Positions 35,537-46,100 of a stretch of 64,000 nt of DNA are shown here, piece after piece. Position 1 is the first letter of the stretch. Each line of letters starts with the position of its first letter. This DNA comes from Caldisericum exile AZM16c01 (lineage in GTDB: Bacteria; Caldisericota; Caldisericia; Caldisericales; Caldisericaceae), in the NCBI RefSeq assembly GCF_000284335.1, contig NC_017096.1, positions 1,426,001 through 1,490,000 of the forward strand, written 5' to 3'. Under the pieces are notes generated by a model. That model had not been told where the DNA came from and ran no database searches. It worked only from the letters and a program-made list of their open reading frames with translations. The position numbers and the translations under genes are program-made.

Positions 35537-35873
35537 ATTCTATGCTCTTTTTTATTTCTTCCTTCACTGATGGAATTCTAATACTTTCAATTCCCAATGG
35601 TGTAAGTATATCAACCTTTCTTTTAAAAAGTTTTTCAAGAGTAGAACTCAATCCAATAAAATTCTCAAGGGTAGGCTCTTCGAATTCTACATATAAATCA
35701 ACATCACTTTTTGAGGTTGCTTTATTTCTAACAAATGAACCGAAAATACCTATTCTTTTTACCTTGAACTTTCCAAGGATCTTTCTATTCTTCGTAAGTA
35801 TTTTTATTATTTCATCCTTACTTAGTTCTTTAGATTTGTCTTTCTTGAAAATCCCCCTACTTTTTTTCCTCAT
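35529..35873 (-). CDS. mntA: MntA-like minimal nucleotidyltransferase
   Basis: The 114-residue protein has the minimal nucleotidyltransferase signature GSFVRNKATSKSDVDLYVEF near residues 47-66, including GS and the D-x-D metal ligands, followed by the third strand VDILTP. The N-terminal extension is basic (RKKSRGIFKKDKSKELSKDE). It overlaps the end of the bactofilin gene by 17 nt and the start of hepT by 8 nt, so the module is embedded in the M23/bactofilin operon. Confidence 0.88.
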   Translation of the reverse strand: MRKKSRGIFKKDKSKELSKDEIIKILTKNRKILGKFKVKRIGIFGSFVRNKATSKSDVDLYVEFEEPTLENFIGLSSTLEKLFKRKVDILTPLGIESIRIPSVKEEIKKSIEYV

Positions 35874-36258
35874 TCTTTGGCGGTTCTGTTATTACTTGCT
35901 GTGCTTTCTTTGTGATTACTTTTCCTTCAACCGTTGCGCCTTCCTCAATTGAGATTTTCTCAGCAGTTATATCTCCAATTACTGTTGCATGCTCCAAAAC
36001 TTCAACACTTTCCTTTGAAGTAATATTTCCTTCAACTTGCCCGATTACAATTACTTTTCTTCCTTGGATATCACCTTTTACTTTTCCGCCTTCTGCAATT
36101 GTTACTTCGCCATTACCTGAAATATGCCCCTCAATTATTCCTTCAATTCTCATTACACCTTCGCACTTAACATCACCTTTTACAAAAAGATCTTTTGCAA
36201 TTACCGTCTGTGTTGTTGAAACTGCTTCTTTTGTCTCATCTTTTCTTCCAAATGCCAT
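35857..36258 (-). CDS. Bactofilin (polymer-forming cytoskeletal protein)
   Basis: The 133-residue protein has the bactofilin DUF583 right-handed beta-helix: a TVIAKDLFVKGDVKCEGVMR entry strand, then periodic G.I.G and V.G.I repeats (GIIEGHISGNGEVTIAEG, KGDIQGRKVIVIGQVEG, GDITAEKISIEEGATVEG), with flexible basic or proline-containing termini. Bactofilins self-assemble at the membrane and guide cell-wall enzymes. The gene follows an M23 peptidase gene at a 12-nt gap, a pairing seen in other bacteria where bactofilin localises the peptidase. Confidence 0.95.
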   Translation of the reverse strand: MAFGRKDETKEAVSTTQTVIAKDLFVKGDVKCEGVMRIEGIIEGHISGNGEVTIAEGGKVKGDIQGRKVIVIGQVEGNITSKESVEVLEHATVIGDITAEKISIEEGATVEGKVITKKAQQVITEPPKNEEKK

Positions 36259-36270
36259 TGTAAAACCTCC

Positions 36271-37236
36271 TTACTCAAGATATTTTAACGGATTAATTAC
36301 TTCACCCCAGACTCTTATTTCAAAATGCAAATGTGGTCCAGTACACAATCCGGTGCACCCTTCATAACCAATAACCTGTCCCTTTTTAACCTTATCTCCT
36401 ACTTTTACATCGATTCCTGAAAGGTGTCCATAAACTGTCTCTATACCATCTCTATGATAAATAATAATCATCTTTCCATAGCCACCTGAATCCCAACCTG
36501 CAAAAGTTACTTCTCCATCTGCTGCCGCCCTAATAGGTGCACCATAATAACTTGCAATATCAATTCCCTTGTGGAATTCCCAGCCACCACCAAACGGACT
36601 TATTCGCCACCCAAAGTAAGAAGTAATTGATCCCTGTAGCGGCCAATAATCTGGCGTTTGTGCCTTCATCTCGTTAAACTTGTATACGGTTTCCTGAAGC
36701 ATTGTAAGGGTTTGCTCTGTTTGGACTGCTTGTTTCGATGTATCTGCAAGTTCAGTTCTTACCTGCGCATAAGTTTTTGGAAGTTCTGTATATGATTGTA
36801 TCTGAGATTTTGATGATGGACGTGCAAGAATTGACTCTAAACTCACTGTTTCCCCGCCAAGTTTAAGGGCCGACCTCACATCCTTTTCAAGTTTGCCCAG
36901 AGCAAGCACATACTGTCTCAAGGCTTCAACATCTGCTTTGGTCTTTGCAAGTTCATCCTGAAGAGCCTGTAAGTTCTTGGCATCTTCCACACTTAAAGAA
37001 CTTGCATAAACTCCAGGGGCTTTTGCGTTTACAAGAAGTTCCCTGTAAGATGCGCCAAAGGAAACCGCAAAAGTAACAATCAAGGCAAAGGTAAATAAAA
37101 TCGTGTAAATTCTTAAAGGTGTTAGGACAATTCTTACGGTTTTACCTTGATAGTGAGGTACAATTATCAGGGTAAAGCCGCCTTGCTTCTTCACTTTTTT
37201 CTTATGTACTTCGTACTTATGCTTCCACAGGTCCAC
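36271..37236 (-). CDS. M23-family peptidoglycan endopeptidase with membrane anchor and coiled coil
   Basis: The protein has about 321 residues and starts at GTG 37236 with an AAGGTGA ribosome-binding site; an upstream TTG reading has none. A cytoplasmic basic stretch and a membrane helix (IYTILFTFALIVTFAVSF) are followed by a coiled coil (LQALQDELAKTKADVEALRQ) and the C-terminal LytM/M23 domain with HKGIDIA, VYGHLSGIDV and the HLHFEIR zinc motif, all metal ligands present. It is predicted to act on peptidoglycan outside the membrane, probably positioned by the neighbouring bactofilin. Confidence 0.93.
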   Translation of the reverse strand: MDLWKHKYEVHKKKVKKQGGFTLIIVPHYQGKTVRIVLTPLRIYTILFTFALIVTFAVSFGASYRELLVNAKAPGVYASSLSVEDAKNLQALQDELAKTKADVEALRQYVLALGKLEKDVRSALKLGGETVSLESILARPSSKSQIQSYTELPKTYAQVRTELADTSKQAVQTEQTLTMLQETVYKFNEMKAQTPDYWPLQGSITSYFGWRISPFGGGWEFHKGIDIASYYGAPIRAAADGEVTFAGWDSGGYGKMIIIYHRDGIETVYGHLSGIDVKVGDKVKKGQVIGYEGCTGLCTGPHLHFEIRVWGEVINPLKYLE

Positions 37237-37321
37237 ATTCTCACCTTCTTTCAACAAAATTCAACGCCAATACCTCACACCAAATTCCTAATACCTATAA
37301 TACACAAAAACAAAAAATTTC

Positions 37322-37354
37322 AAAAAATGCAAGAGGGGGATTAAAGAATCCCCC
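37322..37354 (-). terminator. Terminator after the surface-protein gene at 37365
   Basis: On the minus strand GGGGGATT (37347-37354) pairs with AATCCCCC (37335-37342) around a CTTT loop, followed 10 nt later by a T-run (37322-37327). It separates the surface-protein pair from the M23 operon. Confidence 0.75.
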
Positions 37355-37364
37355 CAAAAGAGTC

Positions 37365-40184
37365 CTATGGCTTATAAGTAATAGTTATAGTCTTTGTTGC
37401 TGCATCCCAACTAACATTTGCACCAAATGCCTCAGCGATAAAACGAAGGGGAACAAAGGTGAAGCCTTGAACTATTTTAGGTGCAACGGTAAGTCTATAA
37501 ACGCTATTATTTATCAAGGCAATGGTCGAATTAACCTGAACTTGAATAATCTTATTTGCAAACTCTATTGTAATGAGTTTTAAAGCCTCATTATAATTAA
37601 CCGTTGAGCCAAATGCTTCTGCAATAAATCTTAAAGGAACAAGAGTTGTTCCATTTTCAATAAATGGGCTCTGTTCAAGCAAAACTGTAGTACTTGAAGT
37701 TATTGCCTCTTTTGAGCCTATTTGAAGTTTAATGATTTTCTCGTTTACCTTCTTTACTACAACAGTCTTCGAACTCTTATTTCCTGCTAAATCGTATGCA
37801 TCCACAACAAAAACATTATCACCATCCGCCAAATGCGTTGAATAGATATATGTGTTGCTATTATGCGGGACTTCTATTCCATTCACAAAAACTTTTCCAC
37901 TTTCACTTAAATTAATTTTTAGGGTAAAGTTTTCATCTGTTGTCTCAGTTTGTATAACAGAAGAATTTAATTTAGTGTTCAAATCAACAAAAGAAATTTC
38001 GGGTGGTGTTTCATCAATTTTTGCTGTAAGAAGAATTGTTGTTTGGTTCCCCGCAAGATCTCTTGCCCAGACAATAACAGGATCACCATCTTTTACATCG
38101 ATGGGCACGGAGAATTTCAGGTCGTCATTGAGGTCAAGAACCTTATTATTTACTTTTAATGTGCATGGTTCTGAAACATAGCCAGAAACGACTTTTGCCG
38201 CTCCGAATATAACCTTACCTAAAGAAACGGAATCGATATTAATAGCAGGCGGAGTATTGTCAACTATTACCTTCTTTTCAATAATTTCTCCTTGGTTTCC
38301 TAAAGCATCAACTGCATACGCAAAAACTGTATGTTTGCCCTCTAAAACTTTGAAAGACTTTTCAAACTCTTTGAATTCACCGTCATCTATTTTGTAAAAT
38401 ACTTTAACACCATTTGACGTCGAAAGAGTTACCTCAGGAGGAGTTCTGTAAATACCGTTCATTCCGTCAGGCAAAGAAGGATTAAAAGTAAATTCAACAA
38501 CTGGCAAAGGGATAATCTTTATTTTATTGCTTGAAACCCCTTTTGTTTCTTGAGATGTTGATACTGTTACTCCATATTCACCTTGATTTGCTGGATTCTT
38601 AATACCTGCCAAGCTAAGTATATTTACTTCAACCTGGGTTTTGGGAGATATATCCTGGGGAATATAAAGAAAAATAGTTTTATCATTAACTGCAACATTT
38701 TCTACTTCTAAATTATTTACCTTGAAAGCATCTTTAGGCATATTCTCGTTACTGAATACAAACCCGCTATCAAATGTAATATTTATCGTATCCTTGCCTT
38801 TTTGAAGCATCTTAACCGGCCCCGTTTTGAAACTGATGTTAAATTCGTTAATTGACAATATGCCTGTGTTTTTAGTTTTTAAAACAACTTCTGATATTGT
38901 TGACTCGTTTATTGTAACAGGTACACTCACCTTGTAATTATCAGTATCTGTCCAGCAATATATTTTATATACTCCATTATTAATAGGATTTACAATCCCT
39001 GCATTCTCATTAATTACAACCGAAACATTTTGCAAAGCAGATAAATCGAACTGATTTTCAACTATAATAACACTACCATTTACAGATGCATTTGCAGTCA
39101 TTCCGTTCACAGTTACAAATCCTTGTAAATTGACATTGTTCAAAGAAAAATCTTGTCCAAAGTCAATATATATGTATTTCCCCTTTGGGAGATTTCCAAC
39201 AGGTGAGGTTGAGAAGTTTATTTCAAAACCAGAGTTCGCGCCTGTAAAATCCCTTGAAAGATTTATCGAGAGATTCTGCACCTGAGGATCATATATTATA
39301 AAAGGGTCAGAATCAATCCAGGTCTCCTCTACCGATGTTGAAAGTGAAATTTTCTTTACACCTGAAGATGGATTTCTTATTCCGAATTTCTCGCTAAACT
39401 CAATCATTACTGGATAATAGGCAGGGATATCTATCGGAGCATAGACTCTAAGCATAAACGGATTATCTGCACTTCTATATACGCCAGATGCTTCATATCC
39501 ATTAATTTTAACATTTGTCCTTGTAAGTATTTGGGGAAAAGCCGTACCTTCCGGAAACTTTATCCTTATTTCGCCTTCATTTGCACGAAGTGCGCCTTTT
39601 GCTCCTGTTAAAAACCTTACAACGTACAAGGCATTCATTCCTCTAACTGCAGGGTCTACATTGACAACAACGTCTTGTACCGAAGAAACAGTAATCCTAT
39701 AACTATTTGATAAAGTTGCTCCTAATTCTGCACCGTTTGTTGTCAAATACACCACTCTTACTTTGTAACATGTTGCAGGCGTTATAGGATTTACAAGTCC
39801 TGCTTCTTTTTTAATAAGTATTTCAACATTATCTCCCTTATTGATTAATTTGCTTAGATAAAGCGAAAGTTCTACTGAATTATCTGAAGTTATTAGTTTG
39901 AATTGCGCCCCTTTCACGGGCTCACCATTGACAAGAACACTCCCGTAAGGGGCTGAGTCGAATTTGAAACGCGTGTCATCACGGAAATAGAGTTTTAACA
40001 TACCAACATTATCGTAATCTGAATAACTTCCGTATATCCTATATTGGGCAATAACTCCCCCGTTTATTGGGTCTACTTCGACATTAAATGGCGGTGCTAT
40101 GGAAACCGCTTTAATGCTACTAATAATTCCAAAAGCGTTCAAAACCAAAGATAAAACTATTAAAAGTACCCATACTTTTCTCAT
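37365..40184 (-). CDS. Giant secreted repeat protein with stalk domains (tandem paralogue)
   Basis: The protein has about 939 residues and starts at ATG 40184; the AGGGGGTGA ribosome-binding site lies just upstream and overlaps the end of the previous gene. After the signal peptide (MRKVWVLLIVLSLVLNAFG...) come four copies of the about 105-residue beta-rich repeat (V.VDP.....A.Y...F; IKFPEGT; VNG; GI.NP). Two Ig-like modules (TPPAINIDSV, TPPEISFVDL) and two C-terminal stalk modules (NGTTLVPLRFI and FVPLRFIAEAFGANVSWD) follow. It starts 12 nt after its paralogue at 40197, so the two form a tandem duplicate in one transcript. Confidence 0.8.
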   Translation of the reverse strand: MRKVWVLLIVLSLVLNAFGIISSIKAVSIAPPFNVEVDPINGGVIAQYRIYGSYSDYDNVGMLKLYFRDDTRFKFDSAPYGSVLVNGEPVKGAQFKLITSDNSVELSLYLSKLINKGDNVEILIKKEAGLVNPITPATCYKVRVVYLTTNGAELGATLSNSYRITVSSVQDVVVNVDPAVRGMNALYVVRFLTGAKGALRANEGEIRIKFPEGTAFPQILTRTNVKINGYEASGVYRSADNPFMLRVYAPIDIPAYYPVMIEFSEKFGIRNPSSGVKKISLSTSVEETWIDSDPFIIYDPQVQNLSINLSRDFTGANSGFEINFSTSPVGNLPKGKYIYIDFGQDFSLNNVNLQGFVTVNGMTANASVNGSVIIVENQFDLSALQNVSVVINENAGIVNPINNGVYKIYCWTDTDNYKVSVPVTINESTISEVVLKTKNTGILSINEFNISFKTGPVKMLQKGKDTINITFDSGFVFSNENMPKDAFKVNNLEVENVAVNDKTIFLYIPQDISPKTQVEVNILSLAGIKNPANQGEYGVTVSTSQETKGVSSNKIKIIPLPVVEFTFNPSLPDGMNGIYRTPPEVTLSTSNGVKVFYKIDDGEFKEFEKSFKVLEGKHTVFAYAVDALGNQGEIIEKKVIVDNTPPAINIDSVSLGKVIFGAAKVVSGYVSEPCTLKVNNKVLDLNDDLKFSVPIDVKDGDPVIVWARDLAGNQTTILLTAKIDETPPEISFVDLNTKLNSSVIQTETTDENFTLKINLSESGKVFVNGIEVPHNSNTYIYSTHLADGDNVFVVDAYDLAGNKSSKTVVVKKVNEKIIKLQIGSKEAITSSTTVLLEQSPFIENGTTLVPLRFIAEAFGSTVNYNEALKLITIEFANKIIQVQVNSTIALINNSVYRLTVAPKIVQGFTFVPLRFIAEAFGANVSWDAATKTITITYKP

Positions 40185-40196
40185 TAAAGTCACCCC

Positions 40197-43007
40197 CTAT
40201 CGCTTTGGATAGATAATAAGAACGGTTTTTGTTTGCGAATTCCATATAACATCTGCACCAAAAACGTCTGAAATAAATCTTATTGGCACAAGAGTTCTTC
40301 CATTAACAATATATGGTGCAACATCTATTTGAATTTCTTTTCCGTTAACAAGTGCGCTTTTCTTTCCCACCCACATAGTAATCGAATTATTATTAAAACT
40401 TATCTCGATCTTCTTTGTTGATGCTTCATATGTAAATGTTGCACCAAATGACTCTCCAACAAATCTTAGTGGCACCACAGTCCTTCCAGAAGTAATCTGC
40501 GGCGCTGCCTCAAGAGTGTAATTCTGTCCGTTAACGACAGCAACAGGATTTCCGATTTGAAGAATCATTGAGACAGATTTTGAATATCTTACTGTAACTA
40601 CTTTCTTTGTGGAATTCCCTGCTTCATCTGTTGCAACAACCTCAATATTATTTAGAGTATTTTCCTTTAAATTGAACAGTTCATAAACAAAGTATACATC
40701 ATCCTTTACTGTTGCTTTTTCACCATTAACAGTGACTGTTGCACCTTTTTCTGTTGTTCCTTCTACCACTAATGGAAGTTTAATAACATTTTCAAACATT
40801 ACAGGCTTCAAAATTGTAAGTGGTGGAGGTTCTGTGTCTAATGTCACTTTCACCTCAACTTCACTGGTATTTCCTGCAAGGTCTGTTGCAACGATAAAGA
40901 TATTTTCAGTATTCGATTTCATTTCAAAATTACCATCGAAATTGCCCGAGCCATCAACAATAACAGGGACTCCATTTATTGTAACTGTCGAGCCTGCGTC
41001 AACAATTCCTTTAATTTTTACTGTTCTGTTTGGAACTACAGAATTATCCTTTGGTTCCACAACAACCAATGTAGGTGGTATTGTATCCACCTTTATTTGC
41101 ATTGATTGAACTGACTCTCTATGTCCTTCTCTATCAACGGCATAATAGAAAAGGGTATGAATTCCCTCTGGTGCAATTATTGGACTTCCATTCCAGATAG
41201 AAGGTGTATTAGAGTCAAAGTAGTAATAGACAGTCGGATTTGGATCTGTTGCACTGAATACTGAGAATGTAATTGATGGACGTGTTTTGTAGAATCCATT
41301 TGTGCCGTTTGGTGTTCCAGGAGAAAGTATAACTCTTGTTTCAGGAACATTTTCGATTTTATACGAATTTGAAACCATTGGGGTTTGCTCTTTGGTTGTA
41401 AAGACAGAGAGAGTATAGTTACCTGCCTGAACTGGATTTTTAATATTTGCACCTTCTAATACCCTTACAGTTACGTCTGAAAATACCTTTACCTCTATAG
41501 GCAGAGTTATTGTGAGAGTTGTTCCAGATATTTCAATGAGAGTCGTTGGGATATTATTTATCGTTATCTGTGAGGTGGGGATAGTTGTTGGGATCGTTGT
41601 CCCAAGTGGAAACACAATGCTTATCCTATCAATGCCAGGGAGAAGATTTCCGCTTGCTCCTGTTCTGAAAGAGATAGTGTAAGCGCTTGCCTGCCCTGAA
41701 GATGTATTCGAAAGTTGCACCACAGGAGATGTGATTGTAGATGGTGTTATCGAAATGCTGCTGCTTACAAATACTGCATCCGAAGAAGTATTAACAAAAA
41801 CTTCGTAATTTCCAACGGACTGGGGATTAACAACCCCAAATTGCTTAGCAATAACTATTTTGACATTTGCATTTGAATCAATGGTTACAGGCACATAAAG
41901 AGTAATTTTGTTTTCGCTAACAGTTACATTAGTACAGGGTGTACCATTAACAGTTATAGCACCTGGTATTGCAATCTGAGGGAAAAGAAAGCTATCTGCA
42001 AACTTTATATTTATTTTATCCTTATCTTTTGTTAAAGCGCCAAGTGGCGATGTCTTAAATTCAATAGAATATGAAGCATTCATTTTCTGAGATGAAGGAT
42101 CGGCGCTTGCAATAAGTCCAACAATTGCAGAGCCGTATATGGTATATGTGTTTGAAGTTGCAAGTCCAGTGTCCTTACTTGTTGCAACTTGAAGTGCAAA
42201 ATTCCCCGTAAATTCTGGATTAATTATTCCAAAATCCTCTCTAAAAATAATGCGACATACTGAAAAAGAGAGAATAATTTTTCCATCAGGCACATACAAT
42301 CGAACCCTGTTACCTTGAATAACTATTGCTGAAGGATTAAATGAAGAAATTAAAACCTTTGACACATCAGGATTGGAAGGTAAAATTGTACCTTTGGGGA
42401 AAAATACATCAATGTAATCACCACCTAAAAGTACCCCGTCTTTCGATATATTAAATGTAATATCGTACATTGCATTTTTCCCTGCAAAGTTATTGCTGAG
42501 AATGATAATAAGGTTTGACACTTTTGAGCCTGTTGTTTCAGTTCCTATATAAAAAGAGTAGGTTGCATGATTTGGCTCTGTTGTTGTCCAAATTTCGATT
42601 GAATACATATCAGGTAAAACGGGAGTTTTTACTCCAGCAGTGTTTGAAATCGTAACCGCAACCCCTCCAGTCCCGGCACCTTGGTTTTGCAAAACAGGCT
42701 CACTTAAAGTTAAAATAACAATGTTGCTACTTATTGTTACAGAGGTTGGCTTGTAACCTGCAATTTCCACTAAATCGTTATTGATGCTTGATGGAAGAGA
42801 AAAACCTTGAGGAAATTTTATGTATATCTGTTCTCCCCTATTGAGATCTTTGTGAAGCACAATATAAAAGGCAAATTGAGCAAAAGAATCTGTTGTGGAT
42901 GGAGTAACCAAAACATTTCTTATTTCAACATCTGCATAGACTGGTTGTAAATTAATTGATGTAACCACCAACAATAGAATAATAACTACAGTTGCTAATC
43001 TTTTCAA
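40197..43007 (-). CDS. Giant secreted repeat protein with stalk domains (tandem paralogue)
   Basis: The protein has about 936 residues. The start is TTG 43007, set by GGGAGGTGA 5-13 nt upstream; the signal peptide reads (M)KRLATVVIILLLVVTSI with cleavage near VYA. Four beta-rich repeats (I.FP.G...P; VNG/ING; GI.NP...G.Y...V.TS), Ig-like modules (PPTLVVVEPKDNS, PPPLTILKPVMFE) and two stalk modules (SGRTVVPLRFVGE, NGRTLVPIRFISDVFGADVIW) follow. The stop is followed directly by the ribosome-binding site of the next paralogue. Confidence 0.8.
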   Translation of the reverse strand: MKRLATVVIILLLVVTSINLQPVYADVEIRNVLVTPSTTDSFAQFAFYIVLHKDLNRGEQIYIKFPQGFSLPSSINNDLVEIAGYKPTSVTISSNIVILTLSEPVLQNQGAGTGGVAVTISNTAGVKTPVLPDMYSIEIWTTTEPNHATYSFYIGTETTGSKVSNLIIILSNNFAGKNAMYDITFNISKDGVLLGGDYIDVFFPKGTILPSNPDVSKVLISSFNPSAIVIQGNRVRLYVPDGKIILSFSVCRIIFREDFGIINPEFTGNFALQVATSKDTGLATSNTYTIYGSAIVGLIASADPSSQKMNASYSIEFKTSPLGALTKDKDKINIKFADSFLFPQIAIPGAITVNGTPCTNVTVSENKITLYVPVTIDSNANVKIVIAKQFGVVNPQSVGNYEVFVNTSSDAVFVSSSISITPSTITSPVVQLSNTSSGQASAYTISFRTGASGNLLPGIDRISIVFPLGTTIPTTIPTSQITINNIPTTLIEISGTTLTITLPIEVKVFSDVTVRVLEGANIKNPVQAGNYTLSVFTTKEQTPMVSNSYKIENVPETRVILSPGTPNGTNGFYKTRPSITFSVFSATDPNPTVYYYFDSNTPSIWNGSPIIAPEGIHTLFYYAVDREGHRESVQSMQIKVDTIPPTLVVVEPKDNSVVPNRTVKIKGIVDAGSTVTINGVPVIVDGSGNFDGNFEMKSNTENIFIVATDLAGNTSEVEVKVTLDTEPPPLTILKPVMFENVIKLPLVVEGTTEKGATVTVNGEKATVKDDVYFVYELFNLKENTLNNIEVVATDEAGNSTKKVVTVRYSKSVSMILQIGNPVAVVNGQNYTLEAAPQITSGRTVVPLRFVGESFGATFTYEASTKKIEISFNNNSITMWVGKKSALVNGKEIQIDVAPYIVNGRTLVPIRFISDVFGADVIWNSQTKTVLIIYPKR

Positions 43008-43054
43008 ATAATCACCTCCCAAATTCTACAGTAATTATACCATAATCTCCACAA

Positions 43055-43085
43055 ATTAAAAAAGCCCCCCGAATTTTCGGGGGGC
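43055..43085 (-). terminator. Strong rho-independent terminator of the major surface-protein gene
   Basis: GCCCCCCGA and TCGGGGGGC (43064-43072 and 43077-43085) form a 9-bp, very G/C-rich stem with a 4-nt loop, followed on the minus strand by six T (43058-43063). It lies 20 nt after the stop of the 43106-46711 gene. It is the strongest terminator in the window, in keeping with a highly expressed gene. Confidence 0.92.
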
Positions 43086-43105
43086 AAAGGCTCAAGTTAT
43101 TAGCC

Positions 43106-46100
43106 TTATGGCATCGTGATAGTTACGATATAGTTAACAGGATCCCACTCAACCTGTGCGCCGAATCCTTCAGCAATTACTCTGATAGGAACCATTGTTC
43201 TTCCGTTCTTAATGTATGGAGGAACAATTGAGAGGACATTTCCGTTAACTACTGCTGTGTTGTTGCCAATCTGGAGACCAATTTGGTTGTTGCCAAGAAC
43301 AACTGTGATGCCCTGTGTTTCAGGTACCCAGGTTACTTGTGCACCAAATGCCTCTGCGATTGCTCTCAAAGGTAAGAAGGTTCTACCTTCTTTAATCTCT
43401 GGTGCTGCATCAAGCTGGACAACACGGCCGTTAACTGTCATAATATCAGAACCAATCTTGAGAACAATCTTTGTTCCAGTTGGTGCTGGGATCTTGTAAG
43501 TAACCTTAACACTCTTTGTTGTTACATTACCTGCAGCATCGAATGCCTTAACAACGATGGTATTTGCACCTTCAACAAGTGTAACTGTTGTTGCAAATGA
43601 TCCATCGGGAAGGAGAGTTACTGGAACATCGTTAACTACTACCAATGTAACACCAACATTGTCGGTTGCAGTCCCTGTGACCTTAACAGTTGCAGTATTA
43701 ACTGTTGAACCGTCTTCCGGTGCAGTAACTGTAAGTGTTGGTGCAGTTGTATCTTTCTCTGGTGCTTTGTAGACTGCTGTAAATGATGCAGAAGTGCTAA
43801 CACCCCAGCCAAGTGCTCCGAAGTTAACACCTTCTACCCTACAGAACTCTGCGCCAACGTCCGCTGAAACGACATACTTACCAGAGAATGGAGGAACAAA
43901 TGCCCAGTCTGCATGGCCAGTTTTGTCAGTAACTGCGCCACTTGCCGTCCATGTATAACCTGCAGAGCCTGTTCCAAATCCTGTTACACCACTTATCGTG
44001 ATTGTTGCACCAGGGACACCATGTCCATGTGCATCTTTAACCTCGAATGTAAGGTGTGTTGGTGTTGCAGGAATTGTGAATGGTACTTCAGTTGGATCAA
44101 CCTTTACAGTCGGTGTAACAAGTTTGAACGAAGTTACATAAATCCTAGCACCACATTCGCTTACAAAGTAGAGATCTACCATTGGAGCATCGTCAAGGCA
44201 TGGATTATCCCAGCCGGTTATACCAATACCGCCCATTCCGCAGCAAACACCAGGAAGGTTGCTTGCACATGCAACTGCTGGTGCAAGGCCACAATCGTTA
44301 TCTTTAACGCCAATGTCTAACTGCCATCCGCCAGTACCAAAGTCGTGAAGTCCACGAGGATCTTTTGGAGTTACAAAGACGCTCTCAGTGAAGCCTTCTG
44401 TAAGGATTCCGTCAGATGGGATCTTGGATCCATCAGCAAGACCAAGTTCTACTGTGAAATCAGGAAGCACTACTTTGAGTTCAATCGTAACTTCTTCTCT
44501 TACAGTGCAACCTGTATTATAATAGTAACCATAAATCTTAAATGTTCCGGCGTTGTTGAGGCAAATGTTGGAGAATCTCCATCCAGTATCAGTCTGACTT
44601 ACGCCAATTCCTGATACGCTCTTTCCATTAAGATAGAACTTCCATGTTGGAGTGCCAGAGAACTTAGGATCTGTAATATCAACGACTGTAGAAACACCAG
44701 CAAGTATCTGATCTGGATCTTGTGCTCCTTCCCAGATTGTAGCAGTTGCTGAGAGTTTCTTAACTGTTGGTAAAACAGTAATTGGGTCAAAGAGTTCTGC
44801 AATCATTGGGTACTTAACGGTCATATTGCCGCAAGCATCAAATGTTCTCTGAAGTCCAAATACTTTTACAACTAATTGATAACCACAAGAAGTATCTGTT
44901 GGATAGTTAAAGGTAATACCATAGAGGTTGAACGGGCAGTCGCCAAACTTAAGTCCCGTCTCAACAAGGCTTCCTGATGCATCGTAAAGTCCTGTGGGTT
45001 TGAAAGTCTGTATTGGCTGGTCTGGAATGTTTGGTCCGGTTGCACCCTGCGGGTTGTACCAAATAACTGAACCTTTTGCGGTTGTTCCAGCCCATGTGTC
45101 AACTGTAAATGCATTAGGCACTAAGCTACCTTGTGAATTTACCATGTACATAAGCACTACGTAGTTCGGGCATGAGCACGTTAAATCTGCTGGTGCTCCT
45201 GTTGGGTCTACAGAAACAGAAAGTCTGTCAACTTTCTTCCCAACTTCTACAGTTGTGGAGTCAACAATGTTTGTTCCAGAAAGTGTTACTCCACCAACTG
45301 TACAAGAGTTAACTTCGCAAATATCGACTGTCTTCTCAAAAGTGTGACAGCAAGCATTGTATTTGCTAATTGGTTGATCCTTATTTGCTTTCTCCCAAAT
45401 AATAGCACTCATTGAAACACTTATCTTACCTTTGCCAGTAACAAGATACCATCCATCACCAACATCTACTACTGGACCATTAACTTCATAACTGAAATCA
45501 TGGACTGTGTAATTTGTAGAGTCTTTTGGATCGTAGTAACCTGCCTCTAAATAGAAACTATTCCCAATTGTGCAAGGAAGTTTGTCGTATACGCTCTGAA
45601 CTGAATCGAGTTCCCATGGACCATTTCCATATGGAGGAATTGCCAATGGTGCATTAATATCAATAAATGGGTTAAATACCCCAAGATCTCTAGTATTAAT
45701 AATGAGAGTCTTGGTTAATGTACCACCCCAAGAAGGACTATAGCTTGCATTAAATCTCACATCAACAACGTTACCAACATTGATTACGAACCTGTAGAAG
45801 CCTGGAGATATTTCAAAGTAGCTCCCCGATGCGTTTGTTAATGTAAATGTTGCGCCTGAAATATAATTTCCGCTTTGATCAGTTAAGACAAGAACAATTG
45901 GCTGGCTGTTAGTATTTTTGTAAATAAATGGCGTAATATAAGGTTGTAAGTTCAAGGAAATTGACGGAACATTACTTAAGGTCTTGTAGACAATTGCATC
46001 ATTATCAAGACCTGTTGAGTAACCATCTCTTACAAAAACTCTAAAATAACCAACATCAGGTAAAGTATCTGAATCCGGGCCATCTGCTGGGAACGTAATT

